A DNA stretch of 64,000 nucleotides from Rhabditophanes sp. KR3021. Lineage: Eukaryota; Nematoda; Chromadorea; Rhabditida; Alloionematidae. Below, in pieces: positions 1 through 10,976 of the stretch. Position 1 is the stretch's first letter; each line of letters starts with the position of its first letter. The notes under the pieces were generated by a model. It did no database searches, had not been told where the DNA came from, and saw only the letters and a list, made by a program, of their open reading frames with translations. Made by a program: the position numbers and the translations under genes. Location of the stretch: NCBI GenBank assembly GCA_963281155.1, contig CAUJLY010000002.1:6634001-6698000 (forward strand). Direction: 5' to 3'.

Positions 1-1242
1 CGTTGCTATTCGAAGTAGAGTTTAGTCTTTGTCTGTTAGCAGTCACATTATTAGTTGAAGAGTTAAACAATGGTGGTGATCGACGAGCATTTCTTGATGC
101 AAAAGGAAAAGACATTGGAACAGCTTGGGTGCGAGCACCACTTTTATGGACATCCGCAACATGAAGTTGCAATTCATGATTTGAAGAAAAACAAATACCT
201 GCATTGCGACAATTGACATCATCACACAAGAAATGCTTATTCTTATAATGAGATAGTAAAGCATTGAAATTTTCAAATACTGCAAATTCATTTTTGTCTT
301 TCAAACAAATTTCACATGTTTGATGATCAACTCTATAGTGTCGAAATCTGTCTTCAGTACTATAAAAGTGCTTATTCTTACAAAAAGTACACAAAGCATG
401 CCCATCTGTAGCTAAATCTCCCCAATTAGTTTTTTTACCAGCTAAATGTTTATCCAACTCATCACTTGTAAAAGGAATACGCTCACAACTAAATTTCTTT
501 TCATAGTCACAACATAAATCACAAAATTTTCTTCTATGTTTGTTCCAGTAATGTTTTTTTAGCCGGTCAAAAGTCTTATGTTCATAGTCCTTTATCAGAT
601 TTATCACAAATATGACAACGATGTCCAAGGACATAATCATATGCCTGAATTGTCAGCGTACATCCAAGCACAATATTAAACTTTTTTCTGTAACTTAACA
701 TTTAACTTTGACTTGTATCTTCTTTTACATATTCCAATATCTACAGGAGGATATTGGCTAGGAAATTTAGAGGTAACTCTAAAAAATACCAACCCCTCAT
801 GCTCATCCCTACATTGGCAACAACTAATTTTACCAGAGAACATAGTTTGTTTAATTAAACATTGAATGCAAGCAGAATGATTACAAGGTAGCATGCCAAA
901 GAATTCACGACTTTCAAAACATATTTCACATGCATGTAGGAAAGATAACGATCGCGGTAGACCTTCGCAAATGTGTGATGTTGAAATATTTTGTAACTGA
1001 AAAGTGATGTCATTTGAGAAAAGTTATTTCGAAATATTCTATACCTTGAGATTTTCTGCTATTGCTGCCGTTAATGTATTGGTATTTTGCAGTAACTTGT
1101 GGACTATATCATGAATCTGAGACGATATTTCTTTCGCTTTCTTGTTTGGCCGTCTATTTCTTTTCTTCTTAGAGGCTTTATTTGGCTCATTATTAGCAGC
1201 AGTCTGTGAATTTGCTGGAACGATGGCCACAGGCAAACTCAT
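1..1242 (-). CDS. ZNF598: ZNF598/Hel2-like RING-type E3 ubiquitin ligase (C-terminus cut by window edge)
   Basis: ZNF598 family members ubiquitinate 40S proteins on collided ribosomes and start ribosome-associated quality control in the cytosol. Exon 1 (1045-1242) encodes a Lys-rich N-terminus. After a 48-nt intron, exon 2 (682-996) carries a RING-HC domain at about residues 89-130 (CEIC, then PCNHSACIQC, then CCQC). Downstream to the window edge, codons for a row of C2H2/CCHC fingers follow, including KHYWNKHRRKFCDLC, LCTFCKNKHF, HQTCEICLKDK and KHFLCDDVNC, in the family order. The exon 2/3 junction is a possible 37-nt intron (645-681). Past it, the frame must slip by one base near the AAA/TTT at 591-593 to continue, so there is either a sequence error or a real frameshift. 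The start at 1242 is the first ATG of the open exon. The family call is strong; the exon joining around 590-680 is uncertain. Confidence 0.82.
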
Positions 1243-1548
1243 AACTAGAAAGAAGTTTTTAGTAATTTGTTAAAAATGATTAAACCATATTAGCGATTCA
1301 TTAAAGATTGTTTTTTGGCAAATATAAGCAAAGGTATTATTGTGCAACAGATGTTTAGAAGATTAATCTTGATGAGAACTGATATGTCAATACATTGGTA
1401 GATAGTTTATTTGATAAAGTAATTTAGGTATATCAAACCTTTTTGAAAATATATTGTGTTAATATTTTTAAATGTATAATAAAAATTAAAGTTTATTTGG
1501 AGGTAAGAAATTTAATGAAATCAAATAAATAATTAATACGTGTATAAA

Positions 1549-2190
1549 TTATAACGAAATCTTAGACCAACCCACATTTGATGCGGGTAATGTCATATCG
1601 AAAATACTCAATCTCTTGCTATTCATATCATATATTTGTATAGCATCATATTGTTCACCAGAAACAATAATTGATGTTTCATTTTCTAAAGCTTTAGCTC
1701 TATGAATTATTTCTGATATCATATACTTGACACAATTTTTTATTATTACCACCTGCCCAAGTAATAGCTTGATTAAATGTTGAAACAGCACTATTAAAGT
1801 GAGGTTGGGAATGTCTTCTAAATAGGTCCATTTTCCCTCTCGAGGATCAAATCTGAAAAAATATATTCATTTGGTAATTATTTGCTTACCTTTAAAACGT
1901 ATTAGAATTGACATCACCAACAGTATAAATAATATCATCTACATTAACTGAATCATGACAATAAAAACTTTGTAATAAATTTGGAGCCTTGATCCAAGAC
2001 ATTTTTTGGTTCAAAACAATAATTTAAATTCATATAAAACACAGTTAATTAAATTATCTGAGGAACTTGGTGCCCCACCAATAACATAAATTATATTAGA
2101 AGGAACAACTGAAGAATACGTGGATTTCTTTAAATGAATATTCAAGAAAATAATTTCAGGTTCATTAGTTGCTAAGTTGTATCTAAAAAG
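1549..2190 (-). pseudogene. Decayed kelch-repeat protein gene
   Basis: Kelch-propeller blades can be read on the minus strand but only by changing frame. One segment gives NIIYVIGGAPSSSDN, the next MSWIKAPNLLQSFYCHDSVN with IIYTVGD, the next RFDPREGKWTYLEDIP, then FNSAVSTFNQAITWAGGNNK with QVYDI, then SIIVSGEQYDAIQIYDMNSK. At least three frame changes are needed, and one lies at a CCC run where a fourth C would restore the frame. One GT-AG intron of about 38 nt survives near 1852-1890. Proteins of this type are usually Cul3 substrate adaptors or actin binders, but no BTB domain is present here. Several independent breaks favour a pseudogene over a single sequencing error. Confidence 0.6.
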
Positions 2191-2248
2191 AAAAGGCAAT
2201 GGCAAAGATGAGTCTTTGTCAAGCTTCGTCATCAATCACACTATCCAT
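2182..2248 (-). pseudogene. Decayed copy of the first exon of the adjacent receptor gene
   Basis: From an ATG at 2248 the minus strand reads MDSVIDDEA, then after a one-base break QRLIFAIAFSF. The intact receptor at 2677-3809 starts MNSTIDEEATQRLIFAISF. The two stretches also align at the DNA level over about 60 bases, with differences concentrated at third positions. This is a relic of a tandem duplication, truncated before the first transmembrane segment ends and placed directly upstream of the broken kelch gene. Homology is seen directly; the duplication history is inferred. Confidence 0.6.
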
Positions 2249-2676
2249 TTGTGTGGTTTTTAAGTTATCAGAAATTTTTATACAAATAGGTAATGATATC
2301 ATTTGCTTTATTTAGACAATATATAAATTGATCAATTCAAATAGAAAGAAATTACGTATTTACTTTATAATATCCGCTGGCCCTTTTGATATAAGGACAC
2401 GCTGAACTATAGGAAAATATATGTGTAGGTAATAATAAAATTAAATATGACTAATAAAAAACGTGCTAAACTTTATTCAAATATTAACTTCATCAAATTA
2501 ATTTATAAATATAATGAGTTACAAGAATTAAGGCGAAAATTGTCTTCAATTTTGTGATTTACCAAAAAATAAATAACCTTATTAAATAGTTTATTGGTGT
2601 CAAGTTGCTTATAATTAAATATAAATTTAAATAAAGTCACAAGATTGAATCTATTTTTAAATCAACTAAACTTCCA

Positions 2677-3809
2677 TCACCACAAATTGTTCCAAGTTTG
2701 AAAAAGAAAAAATTGTGCTTTTGAATTGAAAAAGAAAAATGCTATTGGATTGATGCAGTTATGTAATATGATTACACACATGACAAAAAATCCCCAGTAA
2801 ATTTCATTTTGCGGACCAATTAAACGTACAAAGAGATATCCATAACTAAAAAAGAAGGATTCAACGACATAAACTACGCATAGGACTATTCCTTGATAAA
2901 GAATTGTACGCTAAAAAATTCAATTTAATAATTTATTCAACAAGATTACCTCTATTGTAAATTTCTTTTGATTTGTAGTTACTTTTAATTTAGATAAATT
3001 TTCACTAACATTACTGGTACTATTGGAAGGTAAAGTAGCAATTGGGTGTGTGGCACGTCTGGACCAAAAACTCTTTTTGGATGCAGCTGGATTATTTAAA
3101 TAATTAGCCGCACTTTTTTTGAACCCTCCGGAAATCATCTTAACCTTTATAAAAGTTAAAATATACAATACAACATTAACAACTGGAAGAGAAGTATTCC
3201 AAATATTTTCAATTTCATGATACAAACGACTTCCAGGTTTTTCATAAGTTAAAATAAATTGCAAATAAATCCCTTCTATATTGTATGCTTTAAACCACCC
3301 CAATGACACATTGAAACTACTCTTAGCAAGAGCATAAATCCATGCTATAACACAATAACCAATGATTAAATATTTACGGTTAAATTTAATGCATTCGGTA
3401 AAATAAAATACTGAAAATCTTTCGACTCCCATGAAAATCATCAATGCTGAAGCAAGATTGTAATTCACTGTTTCTATTTCACAAAAAATATGATAAAGGA
3501 CTGTGTCCATGTAATCTAAAATTAAATTAATCGTTACTAAATAAGTTTTAATTTACCATCAGTAAAGACTTTTGATCTAAAAAAAGTTAAAGGAACAACA
3601 ACTCCAAAAATAGCTACATTTTTTAGAACATCAGCAACAATTAAATTTTTCGAGATAATAAAAACATCAGTGCCTTTAAATGTTTCTCTTAGAACATAAA
3701 ATGTATAGATCATAAAGAAATTAAAAAGAGTTGATATTGTTGTCAATATGACAAAAGATATTGCAAATATTAGTCTTTGGGTGGCTTCTTCATCAATAGT
3801 AGAATTCAT
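2677..3809 (-). CDS. Nematode-type seven-transmembrane receptor (orphan GPCR), 350 aa
   Basis: Three exons (3557-3809, 2950-3515, 2677-2910) separated by 41- and 39-nt introns join without breaks into 350 codons, which supports the model. Hydrophobic segments run throughout: TM1 near FVILTTISTLFNFFMIYTF, TM2 and TM3 around VADVLKNVAIFGVVVPLTFF and ASALMIFMGVERF, and a last helix with HNCINPIAFFFFNSK, an NPxxY-like position in which Tyr is replaced. MGVERF stands where DRY would be. A basic, Ser-rich third intracellular loop lies between TM5 and TM6. Such divergent rhodopsin-like receptors are usually chemoreceptors or peptide receptors at the plasma membrane of neurons; the ligand is unknown. 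The gene lies head-to-head with the pseudokinase gene. Confidence 0.72.
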
Positions 3810-4637
3810 TCATAAACTTCTTAAAGTTTTAGAAGTGTGTTTATAATTTAAATGAGTCAAGGTAAAAGGAAATAAATTTGCCACACCCGTCATGCTACAA
3901 ATACATTAATTTATTAAAATGTTACACTTGCAACTACGCATTTTTTGACTAATTTTATGTCTTAATTTAGAAGTAAATTGTTTTGAGTTTCATTAATTAA
4001 TTATTCCATAAAACATTACTTCTTAGTGAATAAGTTTTTATTTGATCTAAAATTGTGCTATTTTATGGAAAAGTAATTTGCGGATCTTTGATTCAAATGA
4101 GAACAAATTTTTGCAAAATAAAGGTATTCTCAAACTGAGTTCTGCCACTGGAGGTTTCATTTTATCATCTCAATACAAACCATATCCCTTCCGCTAGTCG
4201 TGAAAAAAGAGCACTCGCTTTAAATTTGTTTACATTAAAAATATTTAATTTAATATATGTAGGTATTGTTATTCATAAGTAATCACATGCAAATGTTACA
4301 CATTTTAAAAATCAAAATTCAAATTCCAAAATAAGTAAATGATTTATCCTAAAGTAATAGCAATTCCAGAGCCAACCTCCAAAAGATCACTAAATCCAAG
4401 GCAAACAAATAGCCATAATAAATTTTAAACCCATTCAGATGAGATAGTTTTACATTTATAAATATTATTTAATATACGTCATTTTTATGATTTTTTGCTG
4501 AATAAAGTATGTTTGATTTAATTGGCGGCCTTCAAAGGCAAATACGGAAGAATTAAGTTTATAAATGCTTTGACTTAATCTGATATTTTTACATAAATAG
4601 CATAAGTTGAAATAACAAATTCATTCTACTATTAAAT
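3810..4637. other. Intergenic region between divergently transcribed genes
   Basis: About 0.8 kb of AT-rich DNA separates the receptor start at 3809 (minus) from the pseudokinase start at 4638 (plus). It must hold both 5' control regions. I see no clear TATA box, repeat or coding exon in it. Confidence 0.5.
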
Positions 4638-6042
4638 ATGATTTCATTCTTTTCAAACATCTTAAAAAGGTAAGCTTCTTTTTAATCTTTTGTGAAATAA
4701 ACAAAATTCACTTAGAGACAACTCGACCACATCTCTATCTACAACCACCGAAAGGACTCCAACGAACCAATTATTCCGCCGATGCTCCAAACAGTGCGAC
4801 CATCCAAATCCATTATGGCAAAGATTCGGCCTAGTATGGATCCCTTCAAATTCAAATACTCACGCAAAAGACCTGCTTTACAATTTATTTTCCCTGCCCT
4901 TCTACTTCGGTTCATTGCTAGACGATATAACACTCCATTCCCAACTCTTAATAAACGTAGGTGACGCATTTATTGTAAATCTCAAAAAAGAACCCCCTCT
5001 CTCCAAAGCCCGTTGGAACTTAGTTGTCTTAGCCCGCAACGAAGCTATAGTAAAAGCAAAGATCATCTTTTCAAAGTCACAATTTGTCCTAGAGAAAATG
5101 CCTGATTTAGATATCCAGTCATTTATAGCTGAAAACAACCTAAATATGATCCATAAACCCTGGTATTTGAAAGAAAGTCAAATACTCAGTGATGTCGGAA
5201 TGAAAACACAATTAGCTTTTGGAGTTGGAAAGGAATATTTGAAGCAACACTTTCCATTAGGTGATTTCCAAAGACGAGTCTTAGCAATTGATAAGGAAAG
5301 AAAAATTCCTGTGTTTGAACTTTCCTTAGCTGGCCTGTCAATTGAAAGACAAAAGAAATGTCTCGGTGAAGCAGATAGACTTCGCAACTTTGGAAACTCA
5401 TTTATCTGGAGAATTTGGGGTATTATAGATGATGACATCAATTGCAAGATAATATTCGAAGAAATAGTGTATGGCTCAGTACGGGAGTACGTAAAATCCG
5501 GTTCTCGTAACCCCTATCAACTAATTGGCTTTTTGATTCAAGTGGCCTATGGTCTTTCTTATCTCGAACAATTTGAATTTATTCATTTTACCTTTAATAT
5601 ACATTCACTGATAATAACATTTAATTACAATATTAAGATATCGATAACAGGAAATACCAAGGATGGTTTGGTAGCGGAGGAACCACTTTATGAATGCGAA
5701 GAGAGTGTCAGGTGGCATCCAGCGGAATGTTTGAGGATTAGTGGAGGGAAAGAAAGGATTGGGAGTTTGTATGATTTCAAAACAATTATTTTTATATTTG
5801 GAAATATTGTTTGGTCTTTGTTTCATGAAGCTGAGACACCTTTTAGTGAAATGGAAAAAGAACATGTTTTTGACTACGAAATGAGAAAGGACAAAGAAGT
5901 TGATTTTAAAAATGACCAAACTCCAACTCAGTTACAGAAATTGATTAAAAAATGTTGGAATAAAACTCCTCAAAATAGACCTTCGTTTCCCAATATTATC
6001 AAGAACCTTGAAAAAGTCTATAATAGTGAAAGTTCTCTTTGA
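4638..6042 (+). CDS. SH2-domain tyrosine-kinase-like protein, predicted pseudokinase, 452 aa
   Basis: Exon 1 (4638-4669, MISFFSNILK) joins exon 2 (4716-6042) over a 46-nt intron to give 452 aa. An SH2 domain occupies about residues 60-146, with PFYFGSLLDDI where WYHG is usual, NVGDAFIVNL for the GxFLVR strand and SFIAENN at its end. A tyrosine-kinase fold follows at about 170-445. The activation-segment end (RWHPAECL), a C-lobe Trp and the CWNKTPQNRPSF motif are kept. The VAIK lysine is replaced (PVFELSL), HRD is replaced (FIHFTFN) and DFG is absent (ITGNTK). Known relatives are the Fer/SPE-8 SH2-kinases that are expanded in nematodes and often expressed in sperm. With all catalytic residues gone it probably acts as a scaffold or phosphotyrosine reader. 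No ATG exists in this frame before 4915 without exon 1, which decided the start. Confidence 0.82.
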
Positions 6043-6316
6043 ATGCTATATCTTTTATGTATCAAAATAATTATCGCATTTAGTCAGTAAAATTTATAAT
6101 GCTAACTAATTACCTTTCTAAATATGTATTGCGTATGTATGTTGTACTTTAAAGCTACAATGAGTGTACATATGTGTCAATCCATAAAATACAAAATAAA
6201 CGTTTATGAAGAAGTTATTTATATGTAATGATAAGGAACATCTTGAAGAATGTGTAAATAATCTAGGGGTTATTTCCTTCCTTAATAATGATGGAGACTA
6301 ATAGTTGAGGTAGACG

Positions 6317-6626
6317 TTACTTGCCTTCATAACGAGCAGTTTCGGATTTCTTGGTTCTGAGAACTTCGTTGATGAAAGGTTTGGAGTGTGGGCCAAGTTT
6401 GAAGGCGATGTTTTTTTTGCAACCCCACTGAAAAAAAGTTAAATTTGCTTTTTGTTGAAAATAAACTTACTTCTTCGAATTTAGTAATATCATCATGAGC
6501 AGCAACGCAATAATAATTAATAATAAAAAAGGAAACTACAAACAAGACGACCATGAAGATTGCAGCAGCCACAACTGGACCCATCATATCGTACAAAGTA
6601 ATATCTTGTCTCAAGTCAATGCCCAT
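6317..6626 (-). CDS. Small single-pass membrane protein, 88 aa
   Basis: Two exons (6471-6626 and 6317-6427) around a 43-nt intron give 88 aa. The N-terminal 14 residues are polar. One long transmembrane helix covers about residues 16-41 (PVVAAAIFMVVLFVVSFFII). The C-terminal tail is short, basic and Trp/Cys-containing, ending ETARYEGK. The start is the ATG at 6626. A TTG lies 9 nt upstream, and an acceptor-like TTTAATTTAG just before that could be a leader splice site. I do not recognise the family. It could be a small subunit or regulator of a membrane complex, but that is a guess. Confidence 0.62.
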
Positions 6627-7106
6627 CTTGATCAAATCTGTCCTTCTAAATTAAAGTATTCTATTAAAAATGTCTAAAAATGTTTCTGAAAACCACAGAC
6701 AGACGCACGATAAATATAAATACAAATAAATACCATAAATACATCCTGTATGCTCCCATTTAAAGCCACATAACAAAATAAATATTACTCCTAAATAGAT
6801 GGTCCTTATAATCGTTTGTATATAAACTTCTAACACAAAAAATATATTATATACACACTATACTTAATTTGTGTAAGATTTTGTGGTCGGCAAGACGGCG
6901 TTTGATGATAATTATTAAAACGATGCTTGTATAAATAGCTATGGACACAGCCTTAGAAGTATAACTGCTGTAAAATTTTATGTCTTCGAAAGTGAATATA
7001 AATTTTAATCGGTAATTGTGTCCGTATGTGTAATTAAATGTATGGTATACTTTGGAAGGTTGGAGAACATTAAAATTAATAGGAACAATTAAAGTTAAAA
7101 AAATAT

Positions 7107-7112
7107 TTTATT
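7107..7112 (-). promoter_or_regulatory. Candidate poly(A) signal of the aspartyl-tRNA synthetase gene
   Basis: AATAAA on the minus strand, about 100 nt past the synthetase stop codon and inside an A/T-rich tract. Confidence 0.4.
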
Positions 7113-7212
7113 ATTAAGGAGATAAGGAAACACAATTGTTGTTTAGAAGTTTTTCTTTTTCCCACAATTAAGGAAATCACAATGAATGTTTTTCCTTAGT
7201 ATGCTTTCTCAA

Positions 7213-8823
7213 TTATGGAGTCAATCTCTTAGGATCACGAGGGAACATCGAAACAAGGCGAATGTTGTGCAATCCCAAAAACAACATAGCAACTCTTTCC
7301 AATCCAATTCCACCTCCAGCATGTGGTGGACATCCATACTTGAAAGCGTCAATGTAGGCTTGAATCTTGGTAGTATCAATTTGATGGTGTTTGGCTCTTT
7401 CGGTTAGAAGTTCTGGATCGTGGATTCTTTGAGCACCGGATAAGATTTCTTCCCCTCTCATGAACATGTCGTAGGAGTTAGAAACTTTGGAGTCGTTGGC
7501 ATCGGCCATGGTGTAGAATGGGCGGATGGCGAGAGGGAATTTATCGAGGATGTAGAAGTCGGTGTCGTACTTTTCTTTGACCAATCGCCCGAGCAACTTT
7601 TCATTAGGAGTACTTAAGTCCTCTTCATCACCAGTTTCGATCCCGGCAGCTCTGAGCATAGCAACTCCTTCATGAAATTGGAGAATCAAAGGTTTATCAG
7701 AGAACTTGAATGGCTCAGAAGGATACTGTTTCCCAACAGTTTCAATTTCCTTGGCGAAATCGGCTTGCAACGTCTTGAAGATTGTTGTGAGTGTATCAGC
7801 AATAACAGTGAGAACCTCATGGTAGTCAAACTTAAAAGCCATCTCCAAATCAAGACCGATGAATTCAGTCATGTGTCGGTGCGTGTTTGAATCTTCAGCA
7901 CGAAAGACTGGCCCAATTGTAAAGACTTTTTCGAAGTCAGCTGCAATGGCCATTTGCTTGTAGAGTTGGGGAGATTGCGCCAAGTAAGCGGATTCTTTAA
8001 AGTAAGAAACAGTGAAGACATTGGCTCCACCTTCAGAAGCTGCAGAAATGATCTTTGGAACTTGAATCTCCAGGAATCCTTTGTCGGTGAGCACGTTTCT
8101 AAAGGTATTGACAATCCCAGCTTGAATCTTGTAGATGGCTTGGTTTGTGCCCGTTCTCAAGTCAATAACACGATTATTAAGCTTGGTGTCAAGATCGACT
8201 GTCGCTAAAGTTGATTCGGCATCAGTGCTTCTACCGGCGTCCTCAATTTGGAGAGGAAGTTTAGGTTCAGCCTTGGACACAATGAAAATTTTCTCAATGT
8301 GGATTTCAGCATCTTTTTGCGTGCAGGATTGAATTTGTTCCCCTGTTTTAGTGATAGTTCCATAAATATCGACGATAGATTCTTTCGAAACCCCATTGAC
8401 GAATTTAAGCATTTGTTGCGAAATTTTGGGTCCAACAAACATCAAGGCTTGGACGGTGGCTATCCTTTGACGGATTACTAAGAAACACCCCTTGCCCTTT
8501 GTCCGTGTGTTGTGAATTCTCCCTCTAATCCAGACTCCTTGTGTGTCGAGCGTACCGTCGATTTCACCGACTTCAACAAATTTCATTTCATCTTTGCCCT
8601 CATTTGCTTCTGGGTTTGACTGAATTAGTCCGTACGTACCATACAGACCTTCAGAGACGTCCGGTTTTGATTCGCCTGCACTTCCTTCTTGAGTGTTGGC
8701 TCCGGCACCGCTTGCAGCCTTTAGTTTAGCAATCTTTTCAGCTTTGGCAAGTTTGTTAAGTTGACTTTTGGAGAGTTTTTTCTCTTCTCCGGGAGCAGTG
8801 ACCTGTACGGCTTCTTCAGACAT
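7213..8823 (-). CDS. DARS1: Aspartyl-tRNA synthetase, cytosolic, 536 aa
   Basis: This class IIb synthetase attaches aspartate to tRNA-Asp in the cytosol. The single uninterrupted exon of 536 codons matches the usual eukaryotic length. Residues 1-75 form a Lys/Ala-rich, basic helical extension typical of eukaryotic AspRS. An OB-fold anticodon-binding domain follows at about 85-205 ([20 protein letters not shown]). The catalytic domain shows motif 2 ([15 protein letters not shown]), the flipping-loop region SQLSPQ-like AQSPQLYKQ, and motif 3 ([15 protein letters not shown]) near the C-terminus, which ends [10 protein letters not shown]. Codon use is more GC-rich than in the neighbours, consistent with high expression. 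It is one of the few intronless long genes in the window. A matching tRNA-Asp(GTC) lies at 54330. Confidence 0.97.
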   Translation of the reverse strand: MSEEAVQVTAPGEEKKLSKSQLNKLAKAEKIAKLKAASGAGANTQEGSAGESKPDVSEGLYGTYGLIQSNPEANEGKDEMKFVEVGEIDGTLDTQGVWIRGRIHNTRTKGKGCFLVIRQRIATVQALMFVGPKISQQMLKFVNGVSKESIVDIYGTITKTGEQIQSCTQKDAEIHIEKIFIVSKAEPKLPLQIEDAGRSTDAESTLATVDLDTKLNNRVIDLRTGTNQAIYKIQAGIVNTFRNVLTDKGFLEIQVPKIISAASEGGANVFTVSYFKESAYLAQSPQLYKQMAIAADFEKVFTIGPVFRAEDSNTHRHMTEFIGLDLEMAFKFDYHEVLTVIADTLTTIFKTLQADFAKEIETVGKQYPSEPFKFSDKPLILQFHEGVAMLRAAGIETGDEEDLSTPNEKLLGRLVKEKYDTDFYILDKFPLAIRPFYTMADANDSKVSNSYDMFMRGEEILSGAQRIHDPELLTERAKHHQIDTTKIQAYIDAFKYGCPPHAGGGIGLERVAMLFLGLHNIRLVSMFPRDPKRLTP

Positions 8824-9070
8824 ATTAGCTTTCTAAAAATATTACAAAAATTAATGTTTATCGATCAACAAAATAAAATGATGAAATAAAATGGCAACTG
8901 ACAAACAATTTGGATTTCAAAACAAAAATGGGCTGCTAAATGACAACTCGTCGAGTTTAAAACGAGTCGCGGCCTTCCAGCACTATAAAGTAAGCCGCGG
9001 CCAATTCAAATGATATTTATTTTTGTGTCATCCCATTATTGTAATACCCATTGATTATTTACTCCTTATC

Positions 9071-9897
9071 ATGGATCAACCCCACTTTATAGCTTTATCA
9101 AAATTCGATCGCGAGTCTATAAATATTGACAAACCCGCTAAATCAGCCGAAGAATACCTCAAGCAAGGAGTCTTAATTAGGGAAAATGCAGCACGAGTAG
9201 TAAGAGCTGATTATAAATCGGTTCCGACTCAAGTTCAATTTCAAAACATCGAGCAACTGAAAAACAATCTTGCTAAATGTGACTTCATACCATCGGCTAA
9301 ATGGATAGAACTTCAAATTAGGTTGTTTCTCAGCCAAAGAGTCAAATTTCTGGAAGATATGGACTCAACTGCGGCTTCAATGTCAAAAATAACTTTCCCG
9401 CAGAAACCAGAAGATTGGGTTGATTTTTGTTTGTTTAATAGACATCGTGATTTTCACTTCGATGAAGATGAAATAACAAAGACATTTTTGGGATATCCAC
9501 CAATTCCTAAATTAATTGCATCAATGACAGTGTCAACGATGTCAAAATGTTTATTTTCTCTAGTTGATGTATGTTTGAAACATTTATTAATACTTAATAT
9601 ATCTTAATACTTAATAATATCTTAATACCTAATAATATCTCTTTTCAGTATTTCATCGAAACCGAATCTCCACCCGAATCACTCTTCCCATGGTTTTATT
9701 CACTTTTCTTGTCTCTACCCCTACCACTGCACATGAATACTGCCGACACAATCCGCAAACTATCCAAAGAATGTCACAAAAGACGATCTCAATTGGCAGC
9801 GACTGATTACCCTCTCCTAATCAAACAATACACTCTAATAATAGGCATCGTTGGAAACTGTTACAACCAAAAAGATTTGGCGGATTACAAGCTCTAA
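9071..9897 (+). CDS. GEMIN2: Gemin2 (SMN-complex core subunit), 248 aa
   Basis: Gemin2 holds the Sm-protein pentamer while the SMN complex loads Sm cores on snRNAs in the cytoplasm. Exons 9071-9568 and 9649-9897 join in phase 0 to 248 aa, close to the family length. An N-terminal arm with PAKSAEEYLKQGVLIRENAA matches the conserved TPQEYLRRVQIEA-type motif. After KWIELQIRLFLSQRVKF and EDWVDFC comes the helical C-terminal domain with the GYPPIPKLIASM signature, the helix around SLFPWFYSLFLSLPLPLH, and a final NCYNQKDLADYKL where the family has RYFDQRDLAD. An in-frame ATG exists at 9023, but the protein most likely starts at 9071 (MDQPHF). The 80-nt intron has internal tandem repeats. Confidence 0.85.
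9569..9648 (+). repeat. Short tandem repeat inside the Gemin2 intron
   Basis: The intron contains about three imperfect copies of a CTTAATACTTAATAATAT-like unit between 9590 and 9645. They make this intron longer than most in the window; the spacing of splice sites is otherwise normal. Confidence 0.6.
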
Positions 9898-9991
9898 CAA
9901 GGCACAGCCCTAGGTTATTCATACACATACACCAACTATAGACAACCACCTTAATTGTAGGTCAATGTTAACTTTAGTTAGACAACACACC

Positions 9992-9997
9992 AATAAA
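9992..9997 (+). promoter_or_regulatory. Candidate poly(A) signal of Gemin2
   Basis: AATAAA about 95 nt after the Gemin2 stop codon. Confidence 0.4.
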
Positions 9998-10113
9998 CCA
10001 ACTTGATACTGTTCGACAAAAGTCATAAGTTTGTCAATTTAAACATTGCTTTTTATTTATATTCTTGTCAATAATAAAAGTTCTTAAATAAAGCTTTTTT
10101 GTTGTAAATAAAC

Positions 10114-10863
10114 ATGAAAAGTACTTTTTGGCTTTTTGTGGTGATAAAAGTCGTTTTTGGAGCGAGAAATGTTATATTTCAGACAGATCCAAGAACAGGG
10201 CTTATTTTCGAAGTGCCTTTGCCAGCTACTTATAGTAAGTTTTCTAAATTATAAAAAATTCAATTATGTTTTAGTTACTCCTGTAAAGGCTTTAGCAACA
10301 TTCTATAATTCTTCAGTTCCTGGCTTCCAAACAGGAAACATCCAAGGCTCAGTAGCCTTCTTCCAAGCAAATTTTCCTAATAATCAGGCCGTCGTCATTG
10401 ATACTCAATTAGACTTTCCTTCATTTATGGCTAATAAATTATTTGCTATTGAAATTTTACTAAATGGAGATTTAGATAGTGAGTATTGCAAGCGTGGGAT
10501 GAGAATGGCTGATCCAATGACTTTTAAGATGCATCCAAATGAAACTAGCTACGTTGGAGCTAGAAAAAGAAATGATATTTCTATTATTAATGCTTCTGAA
10601 TCTATTATTGGAAGGACATTAAGAATTGTATGTCCAAAATGTGAGGGAGATCAAAAAGTTTTGGGGTGCGCTGTTATTGGGCGAGTTGGTACGTTTTTAA
10701 TGTTGCTTAATTTATTTATTGTATTTAAGATGACGAAATTTACATCGAAAAAGATCCTAACTTCATGCCTCCCCAAGTCCACGATTCTTTTATGCAAAAC
10801 AATGTGCGTTCGAACTCAATAATAAATAGAAAATCAAGAAGAAAGTTGCTTGTATTAGCTTAA
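10114..10863 (+). CDS. Secreted superoxide-dismutase-fold protein without metal ligands, 222 aa
   Basis: Exons 10114-10234, 10275-10688 and 10730-10863 (introns of 40 and 41 nt) sum to 222 aa. A signal peptide (MKSTFWLFVVIKVVFGA) leads into a Cu/Zn-SOD-like beta-barrel. SIIGRTLRIVC corresponds to the SIIGRTLVVH strand, and QKVLGCAVIGRV to the ACGVIG strand with the disulfide Cys. The GFHxH strand reads LFAIEILLNGD, so both copper histidines are absent, and the SIIGRT strand ends in Cys instead of His. It is therefore unlikely to be a dismutase. A basic tail (RKSRRKLLVLA) ends the protein. It lies tail-to-tail with another SOD-like gene, which suggests local duplication and loss of enzyme function. 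It acts outside the cell if secreted. Confidence 0.66.
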
Positions 10864-10976
10864 ATTAATAAATCATTTTGTAATATACTCAAGTTTTGAA
10901 TAAAATAAAATTTATTATTAGAATTACTTATTATTATAAATTACTGATGATTATTATCAACTATTAGTACAGGAAA

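Noticed and set aside
7186..8729. Several plus-strand open frames inside the AspRS gene
   Set aside because: All lie opposite a clear 536-codon synthetase and lack features of their own.
8824..9070. Bidirectional promoter with GC-rich AGTCGCGGCCTTCC and AGCCGCGGCC words between AspRS and Gemin2
   Set aside because: The two CGCGGCC-like words at about 8966-9001 are notable in such AT-rich DNA, but there are only two copies and no known factor site, so I do not claim an element.
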